From positions 1-40,595 of IMG/VR virus record IMGVR_UViG_3300025131_000111: a stretch of 40,595 bases of DNA; one strand, written 5' to 3'. The translations under genes and the position numbers were made by a program. This document shows, in pieces, positions 8,752-17,532 of this stretch; the stretch's first letter is position 1, and each line of letters opens with the position of its first letter. Below the pieces are notes generated by a model, which was not told the DNA's origin, ran no database searches, and saw nothing but the letters and a program-made list of their open reading frames with translations. Source of the stretch: a virus.

Positions 8752-9674
8752 TAAAAGAACACCATCGAATTAGCGGACTGACCTCTGTATTCATCGAGTG
8801 CTTTTAATGTATTTTTAGCATCTAAATCAGATCGGGTTATTCCCATTTCTCCAGTTCCAAGAGTCTGAATAACTCCCATATCGCGATCTCTAAAAAAGAT
8901 TTTCGCTAAATCTAAACAAACCTGAGAAACCAATGCGGGATAATCGTATACATAGACTGACGCACCCCCAGAATGGGTTGCCGCTGTTGTACCGTTGACG
9001 CCTCTCTCTACCGTAAGGGTATTACCACTTATTGAAGTGATATATAACTGCTCAGAATCAACCAGTATTGTTTGTGCCGCTCCCAGACTACTTGAACTTG
9101 TAACGCTTACAGATGTTGCGGTAGTGCTTGATATTGCATCAGCAGTTGTTTTCTGTGGGCTTGTATCATTTGCATAGCCCCAGACGCCCGCTATAGCGAG
9201 CGTTTGCTGTCCTGCATGGAAAGACTTAGCTGTGTCTTCATTAAGCTGTATTTCGACCTTAGGGCTATCATTATAAGGAAGTAACCAATAGTCATTATCA
9301 TAGCCCGCAGTTAAAGTCTCTGAAGCGGACCGATCTGTCGCTTTATAGCTTGTTACTGTGGTCGCTGATATAAGCCACTTATCGAGTGGCAGTATATTGG
9401 TATAGTGGCTCGATGTACCAATGACTGAGTTTTGAGTTCCGTTAACGATATTTTGACGGGTGTGCCGCAACGAGCCAGAACCAATATCAAAGTATCTAGT
9501 TTCTGTAACAGGACCAAAACTATACATACCAACGTAATTATCAATACGCCTAGATGATGCTTCCAGAATTCTGCTTATGATTGCAGAGTCACTCGTCCAG
9601 TTAGAAGAATATGACGTACCCGCAATATAATCCCGTAAATCATCAGCACTGCTATATGTATGGCGTGTTGCCAT
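8751..9674 (-). CDS. Head-tail connector (gp6-like) with inserted beta domain
   Basis: 307 residues, long for a gp6-type connector (usually ~100-200). Residues 1-60 and ~255-307 are the helical parts seen in such adaptors (SSADDLRDYI, ILEASSRRIDNYVG, then YPALVSQVCLDLAKIFFRDR). Between them are beta-rich stretches, with a second Thr/Ser-rich module around 175-240 (TSVSVTSSSSLG, then LTVERGVNGTTAATH) that looks like an inserted surface domain. The start overlaps the TAA of the 53-residue gene. It probably forms the ring below the portal. Confidence 0.65.
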   Translation of the reverse strand: MATRHTYSSADDLRDYIAGTSYSSNWTSDSAIISRILEASSRRIDNYVGMYSFGPVTETRYFDIGSGSLRHTRQNIVNGTQNSVIGTSSHYTNILPLDKWLISATTVTSYKATDRSASETLTAGYDNDYWLLPYNDSPKVEIQLNEDTAKSFHAGQQTLAIAGVWGYANDTSPQKTTADAISSTTATSVSVTSSSSLGAAQTILVDSEQLYITSISGNTLTVERGVNGTTAATHSGGASVYVYDYPALVSQVCLDLAKIFFRDRDMGVIQTLGTGEMGITRSDLDAKNTLKALDEYRGQSANSMVFF

Positions 9675-9835
9675 TATTTATTTTCCTCAGTTTCAACTTG
9701 CTTATTTTTAGGCGTTGATAACTTTTTGAAATATTCGGCATATTCTTTCGCTTGCTTGGCAGAAATATCGTATTTCTCCCCTTCACTATAGAGTTGCCCC
9801 GCTAGTGTAAATTCTTTAATACATTTAACTTTCAT
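9674..9835 (-). CDS. Small head-gene-cluster protein (53 aa)
   Basis: Begins ATGAAAGTTAAATG (MKVKCIKEFTLAGQLYSEGE), preceded by a GGAGATGAG ribosome site, and ends in TAA overlapping the next ATG (TAATG). Short basic/acidic proteins of the form 'MKVK...G..Y..G.....S...A.EY' often sit between capsid and connector genes in phages. Function is unknown. Its overlap with the connector start suggests translational coupling. Confidence 0.7.
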   Translation of the reverse strand: MKVKCIKEFTLAGQLYSEGEKYDISAKQAKEYAEYFKKLSTPKNKQVETEENK

Positions 9836-9853
9836 TTGCTCATCTCCAAGGGA

Positions 9854-9893
9854 CTAATCGGGGGGGAATATGAAGTCCAAAACCCCCGACTAG
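9854..9893 (-). terminator. GC hairpin after the capsid gene
   Basis: Arms CTAATCGGGGG (9854-9864) and CCCCCGACTAG (9883-9893) pair over 11 bp with one G-U, around an 18-base loop. No clear U-run follows, so it may slow or partly stop transcription, or protect the 3' end of the abundant capsid message, rather than being a full terminator. Confidence 0.5.
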
Positions 9894-9918
9894 CCCCACT
9901 TGTTTTCCTGCTCCGCTA

Positions 9919-11229
9919 TTAACTAGCGGCGGCTCTGCACATCTTGAAGGCGGCGGCAAGCGTCAATTGCCCGTCCCCTCTTCTGGAAGCATAGAAACCC
10001 ACCTGATCTGTATTCATAAATTCCGAATCATTTCGTCGGATTGTGAATCCGGCTCTATCGAATATCGCATATTGCTTCAGGTCACCAAAGAGAGCAATCC
10101 TCTCTGTAGCCGTGATGTTTCCACCAAGACCGTGAGCCGAGTCGACCATTACATTGGGTCGCCCAAGTATGAAATTGGCGGGAGCCGCTGTCAGATCGGG
10201 AATCGCGTGAACTCCAGCCGCTGTTGATGCGATACTCGTGATGAGTGACGCAATCGTGGATTTCATTATCCAAGAGGCATTGGCTCGGAACTGTTCCTCA
10301 AGGGTGAAGTAGATTCCAGTCAGGTCGGCGGCTACCACAGAAGTGGCATTTGCCATCGTGTAATCAGAAGGACTGGCGCCCATTATCCCAGCGTATTGAG
10401 TCGTGCCGTTTCCGCTGATTATTCCCACATCTTCAAATCTACCAGCGGCTTCTTGGAATATCTGCGAAAGCATAGCGGGCAAATTAATGGCACTATCGTC
10501 TAGCAGTTCCCTAGTGACCTTAACAAGACCACCAGACTTCTCAAGACTAAATGCCACTTGACCGACCGTTGGCGTCTGGTCAGAATATGCGGCTTCCTCT
10601 GCAATTGCCGCCCAAGTTGCTGATGCTATGGAAGGAATATATCCATCCTTACTCGCAACCCGAATGACATTACAATATGGGCGCAATCGACTGCCCGGAA
10701 CGCCCGGATCATGCACCACTTGATTTATAAACTCTTCTGGGACAAAGAACCCGCCCTCCGTGTCAGTATCCTCTTCCATGGCTTTCTGCTCATCAGGAGT
10801 TGCGCTCATCTGGAACGCCGCTTCGGACGGAGCTTTCATCCATTTGATAAATGTATCTTTCTGGAATCTAGCGTGAGCCTTTATGTTATCTCCACTTTGC
10901 TCCTGCACCCACAATGGCTGAGCCATCGCTGGCAAGCCTTTAATCCAAGTTGCTGGCTTATAGTCAGCCTTGGTTTTCTGGGTAGTATCATCGGCGTTGT
11001 ATTTCTCGACATCCTTTGACGCTACTGGAACCGTATTCAAAGGCTTATTAAAATCTCCTGTTAGAGCTTTTATTTTGCTTTGAGCGGCATCAATCTCTTC
11101 TGCTTGAGACATCTCTGCCTTAGCATCTTCAATAAGTTTTTGTGACTCTTCAATTTTTCCATCATTCAAAGCCTCTTGAGCTTTGACTGCGAGATATCCC
11201 GCATGTTCTCTCATCTGTTCTGTTGCCAT
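9919..11229 (-). CDS. Major capsid protein, HK97 fold, with N-terminal scaffold (delta) domain
   Basis: 436 residues. Residues 1-~60 are a charged coiled coil (AGYLAVKAQEALNDGKIEES and on) followed by a linker to ~110: the delta/scaffold segment normally cut off by the prohead protease encoded just upstream. The body has HK97-type features: a GGFFVPEEFINQV N-arm, SGNGTTQYAGIMG, and a C-terminal end with 'QVGFYASRRGDGQLT'. It starts after AGGAGTAGGCA. It is the main shell of phage A. A second, unrelated capsid gene lies at 37,374-38,240. Confidence 0.93.
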   Translation of the reverse strand: MATEQMREHAGYLAVKAQEALNDGKIEESQKLIEDAKAEMSQAEEIDAAQSKIKALTGDFNKPLNTVPVASKDVEKYNADDTTQKTKADYKPATWIKGLPAMAQPLWVQEQSGDNIKAHARFQKDTFIKWMKAPSEAAFQMSATPDEQKAMEEDTDTEGGFFVPEEFINQVVHDPGVPGSRLRPYCNVIRVASKDGYIPSIASATWAAIAEEAAYSDQTPTVGQVAFSLEKSGGLVKVTRELLDDSAINLPAMLSQIFQEAAGRFEDVGIISGNGTTQYAGIMGASPSDYTMANATSVVAADLTGIYFTLEEQFRANASWIMKSTIASLITSIASTAAGVHAIPDLTAAPANFILGRPNVMVDSAHGLGGNITATERIALFGDLKQYAIFDRAGFTIRRNDSEFMNTDQVGFYASRRGDGQLTLAAAFKMCRAAAS

Positions 11230-11238
11230 TGCCTACTC

Positions 11239-11889
11239 CTATTTCGGCTTACGTTTCTTATAATCGTTGAACTGGATTTCTAAATTAAGTAAATCGAGTT
11301 CAGCCTTAACCTTCTGAGCGTCTGAGGCAGTTTCTTCCACCGTGTCAGAGGCAACGGGTTCTGGCGTTTCACCTGTATAAACTTCTAATAATGTTTTTGG
11401 TTCTTCTTCACTTTTAGCAGAAATTGTTTGTGTCGCAGGACTTGCACCTCTAATAACTGTGCTAACCTCAACCCAATCCAGTTCCTTAATTCTTCTTACT
11501 TGTTCCTTTCCTTTTCCATTAAATTCCCATCCGTCATCTGGAACATTAAATCCAACACTCCATTCTCTGGTAAATCCACCTTTTACATTGCTGAAGGCTT
11601 CGGCTCCTGATTGAGTTTCAAGATTCATTTGCATCAATGTATATAGCCGATATTCATCTTCTTCTATATGAACAGGACGGGCAGATAAAACCTTTCCGAC
11701 AATCTGGCTCTGGTCGTGTCCTGCTAGAACAGGAATCGGAAGGTTCTTTGCTATAGATTCGTTAAAGGCAACGGGATCAATAATATCCCCATCCTTATCG
11801 ACAATACCCATTGAATTGGTAAATGCTTCCACCAATCCTTGCTTCTCATCAATAGTTTTGACTTCTGAGGTCATCACCTTATTAATCAT
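11239..11889 (-). CDS. Prohead maturation protease (HK97 family, U35)
   Basis: 216 residues from ATG 11889, which overlaps the portal stop as ATGA and has AAGGAG just upstream; this is preferred over a longer reading from 11,934. The catalytic pattern of the herpes/HK97 protease fold is visible: His58 in VLAGHDQ and Ser111 in EWSVGF. The C-terminal third is acidic and low complexity, as in proteases that remove themselves. It cleaves the scaffold domain of the capsid protein encoded next. The order portal-protease-capsid is standard. Confidence 0.92.
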   Translation of the reverse strand: MINKVMTSEVKTIDEKQGLVEAFTNSMGIVDKDGDIIDPVAFNESIAKNLPIPVLAGHDQSQIVGKVLSARPVHIEEDEYRLYTLMQMNLETQSGAEAFSNVKGGFTREWSVGFNVPDDGWEFNGKGKEQVRRIKELDWVEVSTVIRGASPATQTISAKSEEEPKTLLEVYTGETPEPVASDTVEETASDAQKVKAELDLLNLEIQFNDYKKRKPK

Positions 11890-13946
11890 GCTGTAACTCC
11901 TTCTGGCTGATAACTTCGTGGCATTGGAACCCATGAAAGTGTTCCATTTGGATGATCAACAATATCTCTGGCATCATCTGCTCGATAAACCTGTCCATCT
12001 CTTTCGATACAGGTGCGACCATACGGATCACCCGATGGAATATATGTGTCGTTCGGATCGCCATCAACATCGTAGGCTCTAACGTATTCAAAGCCCTGAT
12101 TTTTAAAAAGATTGACGCTGGTTAAATTCTGACTTCTCATAATCTCAGTTCTTGCAATTAACTTCGATCTGTTAGCCGTTTCATTTAATAGTGAACGTAT
12201 TCCAACAAAATCATCATTGGGAACGCCTCTGGCTAATTGGTCAATGCTGTAACCCCGCTCTAATGCTTGAGTTAAAACTTTTTGAACATTTTTCTTTGTC
12301 GTTCTGTGAATAATACTGGCTCTGGCGGGAGCTTGAGTCAAAAGACTAGAAACAACAGGAGAGGCTTCTGACCATGTAGCTTCACCCGCTACACCGCTGG
12401 CGTTGATAATTCCATAGGTTTCTCGTGACACTTCAACAAACATGCGGTAAAGAACTTCACTTAGGTTTCCAATTTCTGAATCGGGAACCAGATTGCTTGC
12501 AGAAAACGGGAAGCCGCCCTGTTTTGTAATGTCAGTCTCACGGTTTAAATGCCGCCCTATAATTCCATCTATGCGGGATTTCAATCTTTTAAAATAAGCA
12601 TTAATGGTCGGCTCCCATTTTTCTGCCAATTCATCACGATTTCTATTTAAATTAGAACCCATAAGTACACCTCTGGGCGTTACCGGAGCGGTTCTTTTTT
12701 CAGAAAGCATTGATTGAAAACCAGATGGCAAGGACTGCGATTCCGACGGTGATCCCGACTCTAAAATATTTGAAGGTAACCTTCGAACCTCACCATCTGG
12801 CAACGCGTCCTGACCCACCATTTCCCGTGCTTCATTCAGCGTTATTATTCCCGATTGAAATAAAGAAGAGGCTCTAGCATTGATTGATTCCTTATCGTCA
12901 AGGAAGCTACGCATTTCGGCGAGATCAACTGCAATGGTTTCGTCCATTTCGTAGCCAAGACAATAATTAAAAAATCTGACTAGCTTATTGATTAACGGCT
13001 CAAGCGTTTCACTATGAAAACTGAACCGTGCCTCTCTATAGTTGGCGAATGTGCTTCTTGCCAATCCGACATTTGCAGATATTAAAATTGGCGGTACGCC
13101 CAAGACCGCACAGATACGGCTTTCTGTGTGATTATGTAAATCGACCAGAGCCATCTCGGCAGGAGCGGAAGCCATTTGCTGATATTCTGCATCATCATCC
13201 AGAACCGCTACTCTATGGAAATTATTTGTGCCACCGAATGAACTACGCCATCGCCCTCTGATTCTTTCTGCCTCTTCCTGACTTGTTAATCTTCGCTTTA
13301 TTTTTAATAAACCAGACGGAATTCCTGCGTTCTGAAAATAAACTTTTGCGAAATCTGTCATGCTCATATCAAGATTTATAGTTTTAGCTAAAACATGGAG
13401 CGGGCTTAATCCATAGGAATCATTGGCGGGATTAGGAAACGATAAATGTCCGACATCTTCCGGTGCTAGGAAATATTCCTTTCCGTCAATAGTATAAGAA
13501 TAACCTTTCACTCCCTGACCGTCAGGTAAAACAGAAACCCGATCAGGACGCAATAAGTACATCGCAACAACCTGATTGGTTCTTGCTCTTTCTTTAAGAA
13601 CATAAGCGTTTCCCGCTACATATAAATAGGTGATCAGTCTTTCAAGCCATGTGTAAAAATCCTGATTGGCATTTGGGTATTTTAGTAATTTAGCAAGAGG
13701 GCTGTCTTCTACTTCGACCAGTCCGTCCTCACTATCTTTTTGGACGTAAAATCTTGCCGATGCTGTGCCAGTTGCAATTTCTCTAATACAGGCATTAACA
13801 ATAGTTGATCGTGAATAGCCTTCAGAGGCGAAATTAGCGTAATTATCTTCGGGGTAAAGTACAGAAGTTAGGTCATTAACTAACGGCACAGATGCCGCTA
13901 TATCAGACTCTAACTCCTTGCGAAATATACGATCCCAGATTGGCAT
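11886..13946 (-). CDS. Portal protein fused to a MuF domain
   Basis: 686 residues from ATG 13946, which is preceded by AGGGA. A longer frame begins at TTG 14009, but its first 21 residues (MLISRGHKVGKAS...) look like untranslated leader. Residues ~1-400 match the HK97-type portal (LLRPDRVSVLPDG, YGLSPLHVLAKT, GIPSGLLKI). Residues ~540-686 are MuF-like (AQ-L-RG, LIARTEIMRSQN, then CIERDGQVYRADDA and DHPNG). Portal and MuF are usually separate genes. The fusion would build the MuF module, often internal and ejected, into every portal ring. The end overlaps the protease start. Confidence 0.9.
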   Translation of the reverse strand: MPIWDRIFRKELESDIAASVPLVNDLTSVLYPEDNYANFASEGYSRSTIVNACIREIATGTASARFYVQKDSEDGLVEVEDSPLAKLLKYPNANQDFYTWLERLITYLYVAGNAYVLKERARTNQVVAMYLLRPDRVSVLPDGQGVKGYSYTIDGKEYFLAPEDVGHLSFPNPANDSYGLSPLHVLAKTINLDMSMTDFAKVYFQNAGIPSGLLKIKRRLTSQEEAERIRGRWRSSFGGTNNFHRVAVLDDDAEYQQMASAPAEMALVDLHNHTESRICAVLGVPPILISANVGLARSTFANYREARFSFHSETLEPLINKLVRFFNYCLGYEMDETIAVDLAEMRSFLDDKESINARASSLFQSGIITLNEAREMVGQDALPDGEVRRLPSNILESGSPSESQSLPSGFQSMLSEKRTAPVTPRGVLMGSNLNRNRDELAEKWEPTINAYFKRLKSRIDGIIGRHLNRETDITKQGGFPFSASNLVPDSEIGNLSEVLYRMFVEVSRETYGIINASGVAGEATWSEASPVVSSLLTQAPARASIIHRTTKKNVQKVLTQALERGYSIDQLARGVPNDDFVGIRSLLNETANRSKLIARTEIMRSQNLTSVNLFKNQGFEYVRAYDVDGDPNDTYIPSGDPYGRTCIERDGQVYRADDARDIVDHPNGTLSWVPMPRSYQPEGVTA

Positions 13947-13990
13947 ATATGTTCCCTGTAGCTTTTGGGAACTTGCCTTGCCCACTTTAT

Positions 13991-14059
13991 GACCACGGGA
14001 GATTAGCAACTATACATTGGTGTTAAACTAAACAATTCTTAAAGGAGAAAACCCGTGGT
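13991..14059 (-). repeat. Inverted repeat flanking the portal leader
   Basis: Perfect 9-base arms, gaccacggg at 13991-13999 and cccgtggtc at 14051-14059, with 51 bases between. In the leftward RNA they can close a long hairpin directly after the Com-like gene and before the portal ATG. A weak promoter-like TATAGT lies in the loop. Function is unknown; an RNA target of the adjacent Com-like protein is possible. Confidence 0.55.
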
Positions 14060-14068
14060 CTTTTACAG

Positions 14069-14203
14069 ATTACCACATTTTCAAACTTCGTTTCTTGTTT
14101 TACAACGCCCACAAACAATAACAGTTCCCTTGCTAGCTTTTTCTGCAAGCAGTTTGCCGCAATGTTCGCATCTCAGTTCCTTCGTTTCGTCTACTTGTGA
14201 CAT
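14069..14203 (-). CDS. Com-like zinc-finger protein (44 aa)
   Basis: Too short for ordinary gene calls. ATG 14203..14201, TAA 14071..14069. The sequence has CEHCGKLLAEKASKGT then VCGRCK: two Cys-x2-Cys pairs with the 'CGKLLA' and 'CGRCK' signatures of the Mu Com family. Mu Com binds a stem-loop in the mom mRNA and turns on its translation. No mom gene was recognised here, so the target is unknown. The inverted repeat right downstream, in the portal leader, is one candidate. The C-terminal tail is basic (NKKRSLKMW). Confidence 0.75.
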
Positions 14204-14209
14204 TCGCAA

Positions 14210-14551
14210 TTAGTACATTATCGCATCAATCGAGGTGAAGGGACCAACAACAATACTCCCTGTTTCCTTATCGACAAATTCAAATCCCTCTGAACAACTA
14301 CCATGATCACCGCCGCCATGTTCAAGATAATAAGGCGGAAACTTATTCTCATGTCCTCGTGTGGTGACAAATTCATACGAATCAAAAAGAAAGGAACTGA
14401 CTTTCACCCCTCTGTCGTTTCTCCATTTAACATCGTACCAATGACCCGCAACGCAGACTCTTTTTATCCTGTCAATATCAATTGCTAGTGACACAAATCC
14501 ACCTTTTATGGCATTTACAGTCGCATCCCATGCAATCTTCATGTAGCCCAT
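14210..14551 (-). CDS. Unknown protein (113 aa) between terminase and portal
   Basis: Not recognised. Beta-rich, with 'GHWYDVKWRNDRGVKVS' and 'PPYYLEHGGGDHGSCSEGF' segments and an acidic end. An internal ATG (MKIAWDATVN) three codons in is an alternative start. It sits in the head-gene operon 15 bases after TerL and before the Com-like gene, with gaps of only a few bases. It is conserved in direction with the late genes. No catalytic motif was seen. Confidence 0.6.
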   Translation of the reverse strand: MGYMKIAWDATVNAIKGGFVSLAIDIDRIKRVCVAGHWYDVKWRNDRGVKVSSFLFDSYEFVTTRGHENKFPPYYLEHGGGDHGSCSEGFEFVDKETGSIVVGPFTSIDAIMY

Positions 14552-14566
14552 ATAAACAAACTAGAT

Positions 14567-15757
14567 TTACCATATCCCCTGACCAGCTATGTTAGATTTT
14601 GCGTGAACTGCAAGAGCAAGAGCCATAACGCAGTCATCATGTAATCCCTGCGGTGCGGAATACCTAACTCCCGTTCTTGTGTACTCATAAGCAAAGGCAT
14701 CTAACTCTAAAACAATTGGACCCTCTGGGTAATAAACTGTCTGCGTCTGTATTGCTAACGATAATCCTTCCATTAATTTTTGCTTAGACGGTGATGAGAA
14801 ATGATAGCCAGAAACATTAGGCAATCCCCTCTGTAATCTTTCAACAATTGGATCACCAACTCCTGTTGAATCTACGAGTGCGGGAGTAAAGCCAATTAGA
14901 TTTGTTAAACGCTTTACGGTTTCTTCCCATGGTGCTTGAAAACGATCATAGGCACTCACTCTACCGTGCTGATCTAGCCCGATTGCGACCGTATAGTCAA
15001 CTGATTTAGCCAAGTCAATTCCGTATAACTCAGACGGAAGGGTCGAAATAGGAGCAATACATTTTAGAATAGCTTCCTGTCCAAATGGATTTCCCCCATC
15101 TGCCGCGGGTTCTGCAAGATACAACTCCTTAAATACGTTTTCTGGAAGTTGTGATTTCGCTTCATTGATCTCGTCAGAATCTACAATGCCAGCGTCAACA
15201 GCGTCATAAGCTGTTAATTTAGCGTAATGCCAATCCCGTTCACCCGCTTCTGCTTTTCGAGCAAGTACATACGCCCAATTTTTACGTCCCTTTACGTTAC
15301 CAATAATCCTTACTGGTCCCCTTGTCGCTGTCATCGTTGACCGAATAGCGTGCCAAGATTCTTCACGCAATCTGGTTGCCTCATCTATTACTACCGCAAA
15401 GACATCCTCTCCGTATAAGTTGTCTGGTTTTTCTCCAGATTTAAATGCGATAGTCGCCCCATTAATGAGTTTAATTGTTAACTCTGATTCATTCGCTGTA
15501 TGTAGTTCTTGAGATAAGCCCCTGCGTAATCTTCGGAAAGCTATTTTTGCTTGAGGATAAACGGGAGCGATCCACCAGAACACTTGCCCGCCTTTCCCTC
15601 TGAAGGCTTGTTCTACGATCCAACTTAGACACGCGACGGTTTTGCCGCTTTTTGTCGCCCCTTCTATAACTGCATAGCGTTTAGGAGAGAAGATCGCCTT
15701 GAGTTGCTTCCGATAAAGGTTCGGGCGTTGATATTTGATTACTGTCTGTGTCGTCAT
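14567..15757 (-). CDS. terL: Terminase large subunit
   Basis: 396 residues from ATG 15757; an in-frame TTG at 15772 would add five. It overlaps the end of TerS by 77 bases. ATPase: Walker A GATKSGKT at residues 33-40 and Walker B VVIDEA with Asp125-Glu126. Nuclease: GIDLA (Asp248), VDST (Asp296) and a C-terminal HDDCVMALA, the three acidic positions of the RNase-H-like fold. Length is typical for compact TerL. It packages DNA through the portal. The choice of cos or pac cannot be made from this. Confidence 0.95.
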   Translation of the reverse strand: MTTQTVIKYQRPNLYRKQLKAIFSPKRYAVIEGATKSGKTVACLSWIVEQAFRGKGGQVFWWIAPVYPQAKIAFRRLRRGLSQELHTANESELTIKLINGATIAFKSGEKPDNLYGEDVFAVVIDEATRLREESWHAIRSTMTATRGPVRIIGNVKGRKNWAYVLARKAEAGERDWHYAKLTAYDAVDAGIVDSDEINEAKSQLPENVFKELYLAEPAADGGNPFGQEAILKCIAPISTLPSELYGIDLAKSVDYTVAIGLDQHGRVSAYDRFQAPWEETVKRLTNLIGFTPALVDSTGVGDPIVERLQRGLPNVSGYHFSSPSKQKLMEGLSLAIQTQTVYYPEGPIVLELDAFAYEYTRTGVRYSAPQGLHDDCVMALALAVHAKSNIAGQGIW

Positions 15758-16163
15758 TGTTTGCGTTCTCAATAATGAAAGTTACTGGTGTGCTGTCACT
15801 AAATGCGTTTTGCTGAATAGCAATTAATGGCTTATCTGGAATAACGCCATTAATCTGACTGATTTTATCCATTATCTTTAAAACTATGTTGGTCGCTTCT
15901 GCGTCTTGTCTTAATGCGGGCTGATACCAGCGTAAGAGCAATTGGTTATATCGTTCCATCTGCATTGATCGCACTTGATCAGCATGCCCGATATGTTCTT
16001 TCGATAACTCTCCCAATGCTCTGTGAACGTCCTTCTGGATTTGCCCAGCAGATACCCCTTCCTGCTCTGCTATTTGACGCACACTTGCTCCTGCCACTTT
16101 TGACTGTAGCACCCTCATTCTGCGTTGTTGTCTTGCTATGCTTGCTCCGTTTTGTTTAGGCAT
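15681..16163 (-). CDS. terS: Terminase small subunit
   Basis: 160 residues. The N-terminus is basic, with a helix-turn-helix (GASVRQIAEQEGVSAGQIQK) for recognising the packaging site. The middle helices include ATNIVLKIMDKISQINGV, the common oligomerisation pattern before a Pro-rich segment. The C-terminal ~45 residues are acidic and disordered-looking and are encoded partly within the TerL overlap. The start overlaps the upstream stop as TAATG. Confidence 0.88.
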   Translation of the reverse strand: MPKQNGASIARQQRRMRVLQSKVAGASVRQIAEQEGVSAGQIQKDVHRALGELSKEHIGHADQVRSMQMERYNQLLLRWYQPALRQDAEATNIVLKIMDKISQINGVIPDKPLIAIQQNAFSDSTPVTFIIENANNDDTDSNQISTPEPLSEATQGDLLS

Positions 16164-16462
16164 TATCCATAACTCAGTGGCTTTATGTCTGCTATCGCAC
16201 TATTGACAACAGATGACCCCGCTACATGCTGACTGATTAAAGGAAGAAACTTCTCAATAAATATATTAAGATACTGGTCAACTGTCATTTGAATCGCTCC
16301 CGCTGTGCATACAGTACAGCCAACAGAATTAACGTACCCTTCAATTGCTCCCTCAATCGCTTCAGCGTGTGAGTCGTTTGTTATTGGAAGCTCTACTGTC
16401 ACCAAATACGATTCATGTTGCAAGCACCGTTCCGTTTTAACTGAAATCTTTTTATCTTGCAT
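16163..16462 (-). CDS. Unknown protein (99 aa) upstream of terminase
   Basis: Not recognised. Starts at ATG 16462 inside the end of the glycosyltransferase gene and ends overlapping TerS (TAATG). The sequence has a strand (SYLVTVELPI), a helix (AEAIEGAIEGYVNSV), two Cys (CTVC) and an amphipathic helix (VDQYLNIFIEKFLPLI). No membrane segment. Position suggests a packaging or DNA-modification accessory, but this is not shown by the sequence. Confidence 0.6.
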   Translation of the reverse strand: MQDKKISVKTERCLQHESYLVTVELPITNDSHAEAIEGAIEGYVNSVGCTVCTAGAIQMTVDQYLNIFIEKFLPLISQHVAGSSVVNSAIADIKPLSYG

Positions 16463-17342
16463 CAACTTTCCTTGTGACTTTTTTTAATCCGTACTCATTA
16501 TTGCCTTTAGGGATTACCAGATTTTTCTTTTTAATTAATTTAGTTTTTTTAAATGGTGAATAATCAACATAATGATGCCATCTTCCGTATTTCCATGTAA
16601 CTTTCGCAACGTCAGGATGCATTTCTGCAAGCATTTTAGATTTATTCAGCGTCCCTTCATATGCATAAAAGTCTTCGGTGTTACCGCCTTTCAGAGTTTG
16701 GGTCGTCATCTTTTCTTGAATAAACGCATTGAACTGAATCGTACACCAGCCTCCCTTCAATACCCTTAGGGATAAATCCGTATCCTCGTTGTATCTCCCT
16801 CTCCAACGGAAGGGAATATCATTACGAATTAATAAACAAGAATAAATCCGAGTATTCTTAACAAATGCGGGGCGTTTATCTTTAAATACCATAAACATAA
16901 AATACTGAAATCCAGCCAGACCGATATTCTCGTATCTGTCAACGAAATCTTCAGACATTCTAAAAATTGTTCCCGTATTCACCCGTGCATAACGATTACG
17001 ATTGACCCTTCCAAATCCCGTGATGTTATCGTCCATTACCCAATGAAATGACGCGCCGATACTAATCGAATGATCCCAACAGAAATTACGAGCCGCTCCG
17101 GGACCGTTAGATTTCCAGTCGTCATCTGTGCATGGGTCGTATTCGTCTTGATATTTCTTGTCGAGTATTAATAGCTTGGCGTGCTGTATCCCGTTAGTTT
17201 TTAATGCGTCCCTATATAGTCCATACTCTTGCTCTTCAACGACAAGATAATGAGGAACTCCCATCTTATCCAATACGTCACTCGTCTTGCGTACTTTGTA
17301 ACGATTCTTGGAAATAATATAGATGGGATATTTAGGATTCAT
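16452..17342 (-). CDS. GT-A glycosyltransferase, resembling TET-associated type
   Basis: 296 residues. N-terminal YPIYIISKNRY, then a nucleotide-sugar fold with HWVMDDNITGFG (Asp104-Asp105-Asn106 as the DxD-like metal site), PGAARNF and RWRGRYNEDTDLSLR (acid base region). This layout and wording resemble the phage 'TAGT' family, predicted to add sugars to hydroxymethylated DNA bases. Its neighbours are a ParB-like protein and a Cys4 Zn protein, as often seen in phage DNA-modification clusters. No TET oxygenase or base hydroxylase is present in this window, so the substrate is uncertain. It could act on another base or on virion proteins. Confidence 0.72.
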   Translation of the reverse strand: MNPKYPIYIISKNRYKVRKTSDVLDKMGVPHYLVVEEQEYGLYRDALKTNGIQHAKLLILDKKYQDEYDPCTDDDWKSNGPGAARNFCWDHSISIGASFHWVMDDNITGFGRVNRNRYARVNTGTIFRMSEDFVDRYENIGLAGFQYFMFMVFKDKRPAFVKNTRIYSCLLIRNDIPFRWRGRYNEDTDLSLRVLKGGWCTIQFNAFIQEKMTTQTLKGGNTEDFYAYEGTLNKSKMLAEMHPDVAKVTWKYGRWHHYVDYSPFKKTKLIKKKNLVIPKGNNEYGLKKVTRKVDAR

Positions 17343-17532
17343 GCCGATTTAAAACAGCTACCGTTGCCTGTCTTTTAGAAAAGCCAGCGTCAAGAAGTCT
17401 TTTATATGTAACAACGCTATTGTCGCATTGCTCACAACACTTTCCCTCTGCTACTGGTGCGGCGTTTGCACCGCCTTCCCAGCCATTAAAGTCTTTACCT
17501 ATTGGCTCTTTGCATATCACGCATATTTTCAT
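17332..17532 (-). CDS. Small Cys4 zinc-ribbon protein (66 aa)
   Basis: Begins MKICVICKEPIGKDFNGWEG; then APVAEGKCCEQCD gives a second Cys pair. Cys-x2-Cys plus Cys-x2-Cys with 'NA-PV-EG-CC-CD-VV' is a widespread phage zinc-ribbon pattern, probably nucleic-acid binding. The start overlaps the ParB-like stop (ATGA) and the end overlaps the glycosyltransferase start, so the three genes are translationally linked. Confidence 0.75.
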   Translation of the reverse strand: MKICVICKEPIGKDFNGWEGGANAAPVAEGKCCEQCDNSVVTYKRLLDAGFSKRQATVAVLNRHES

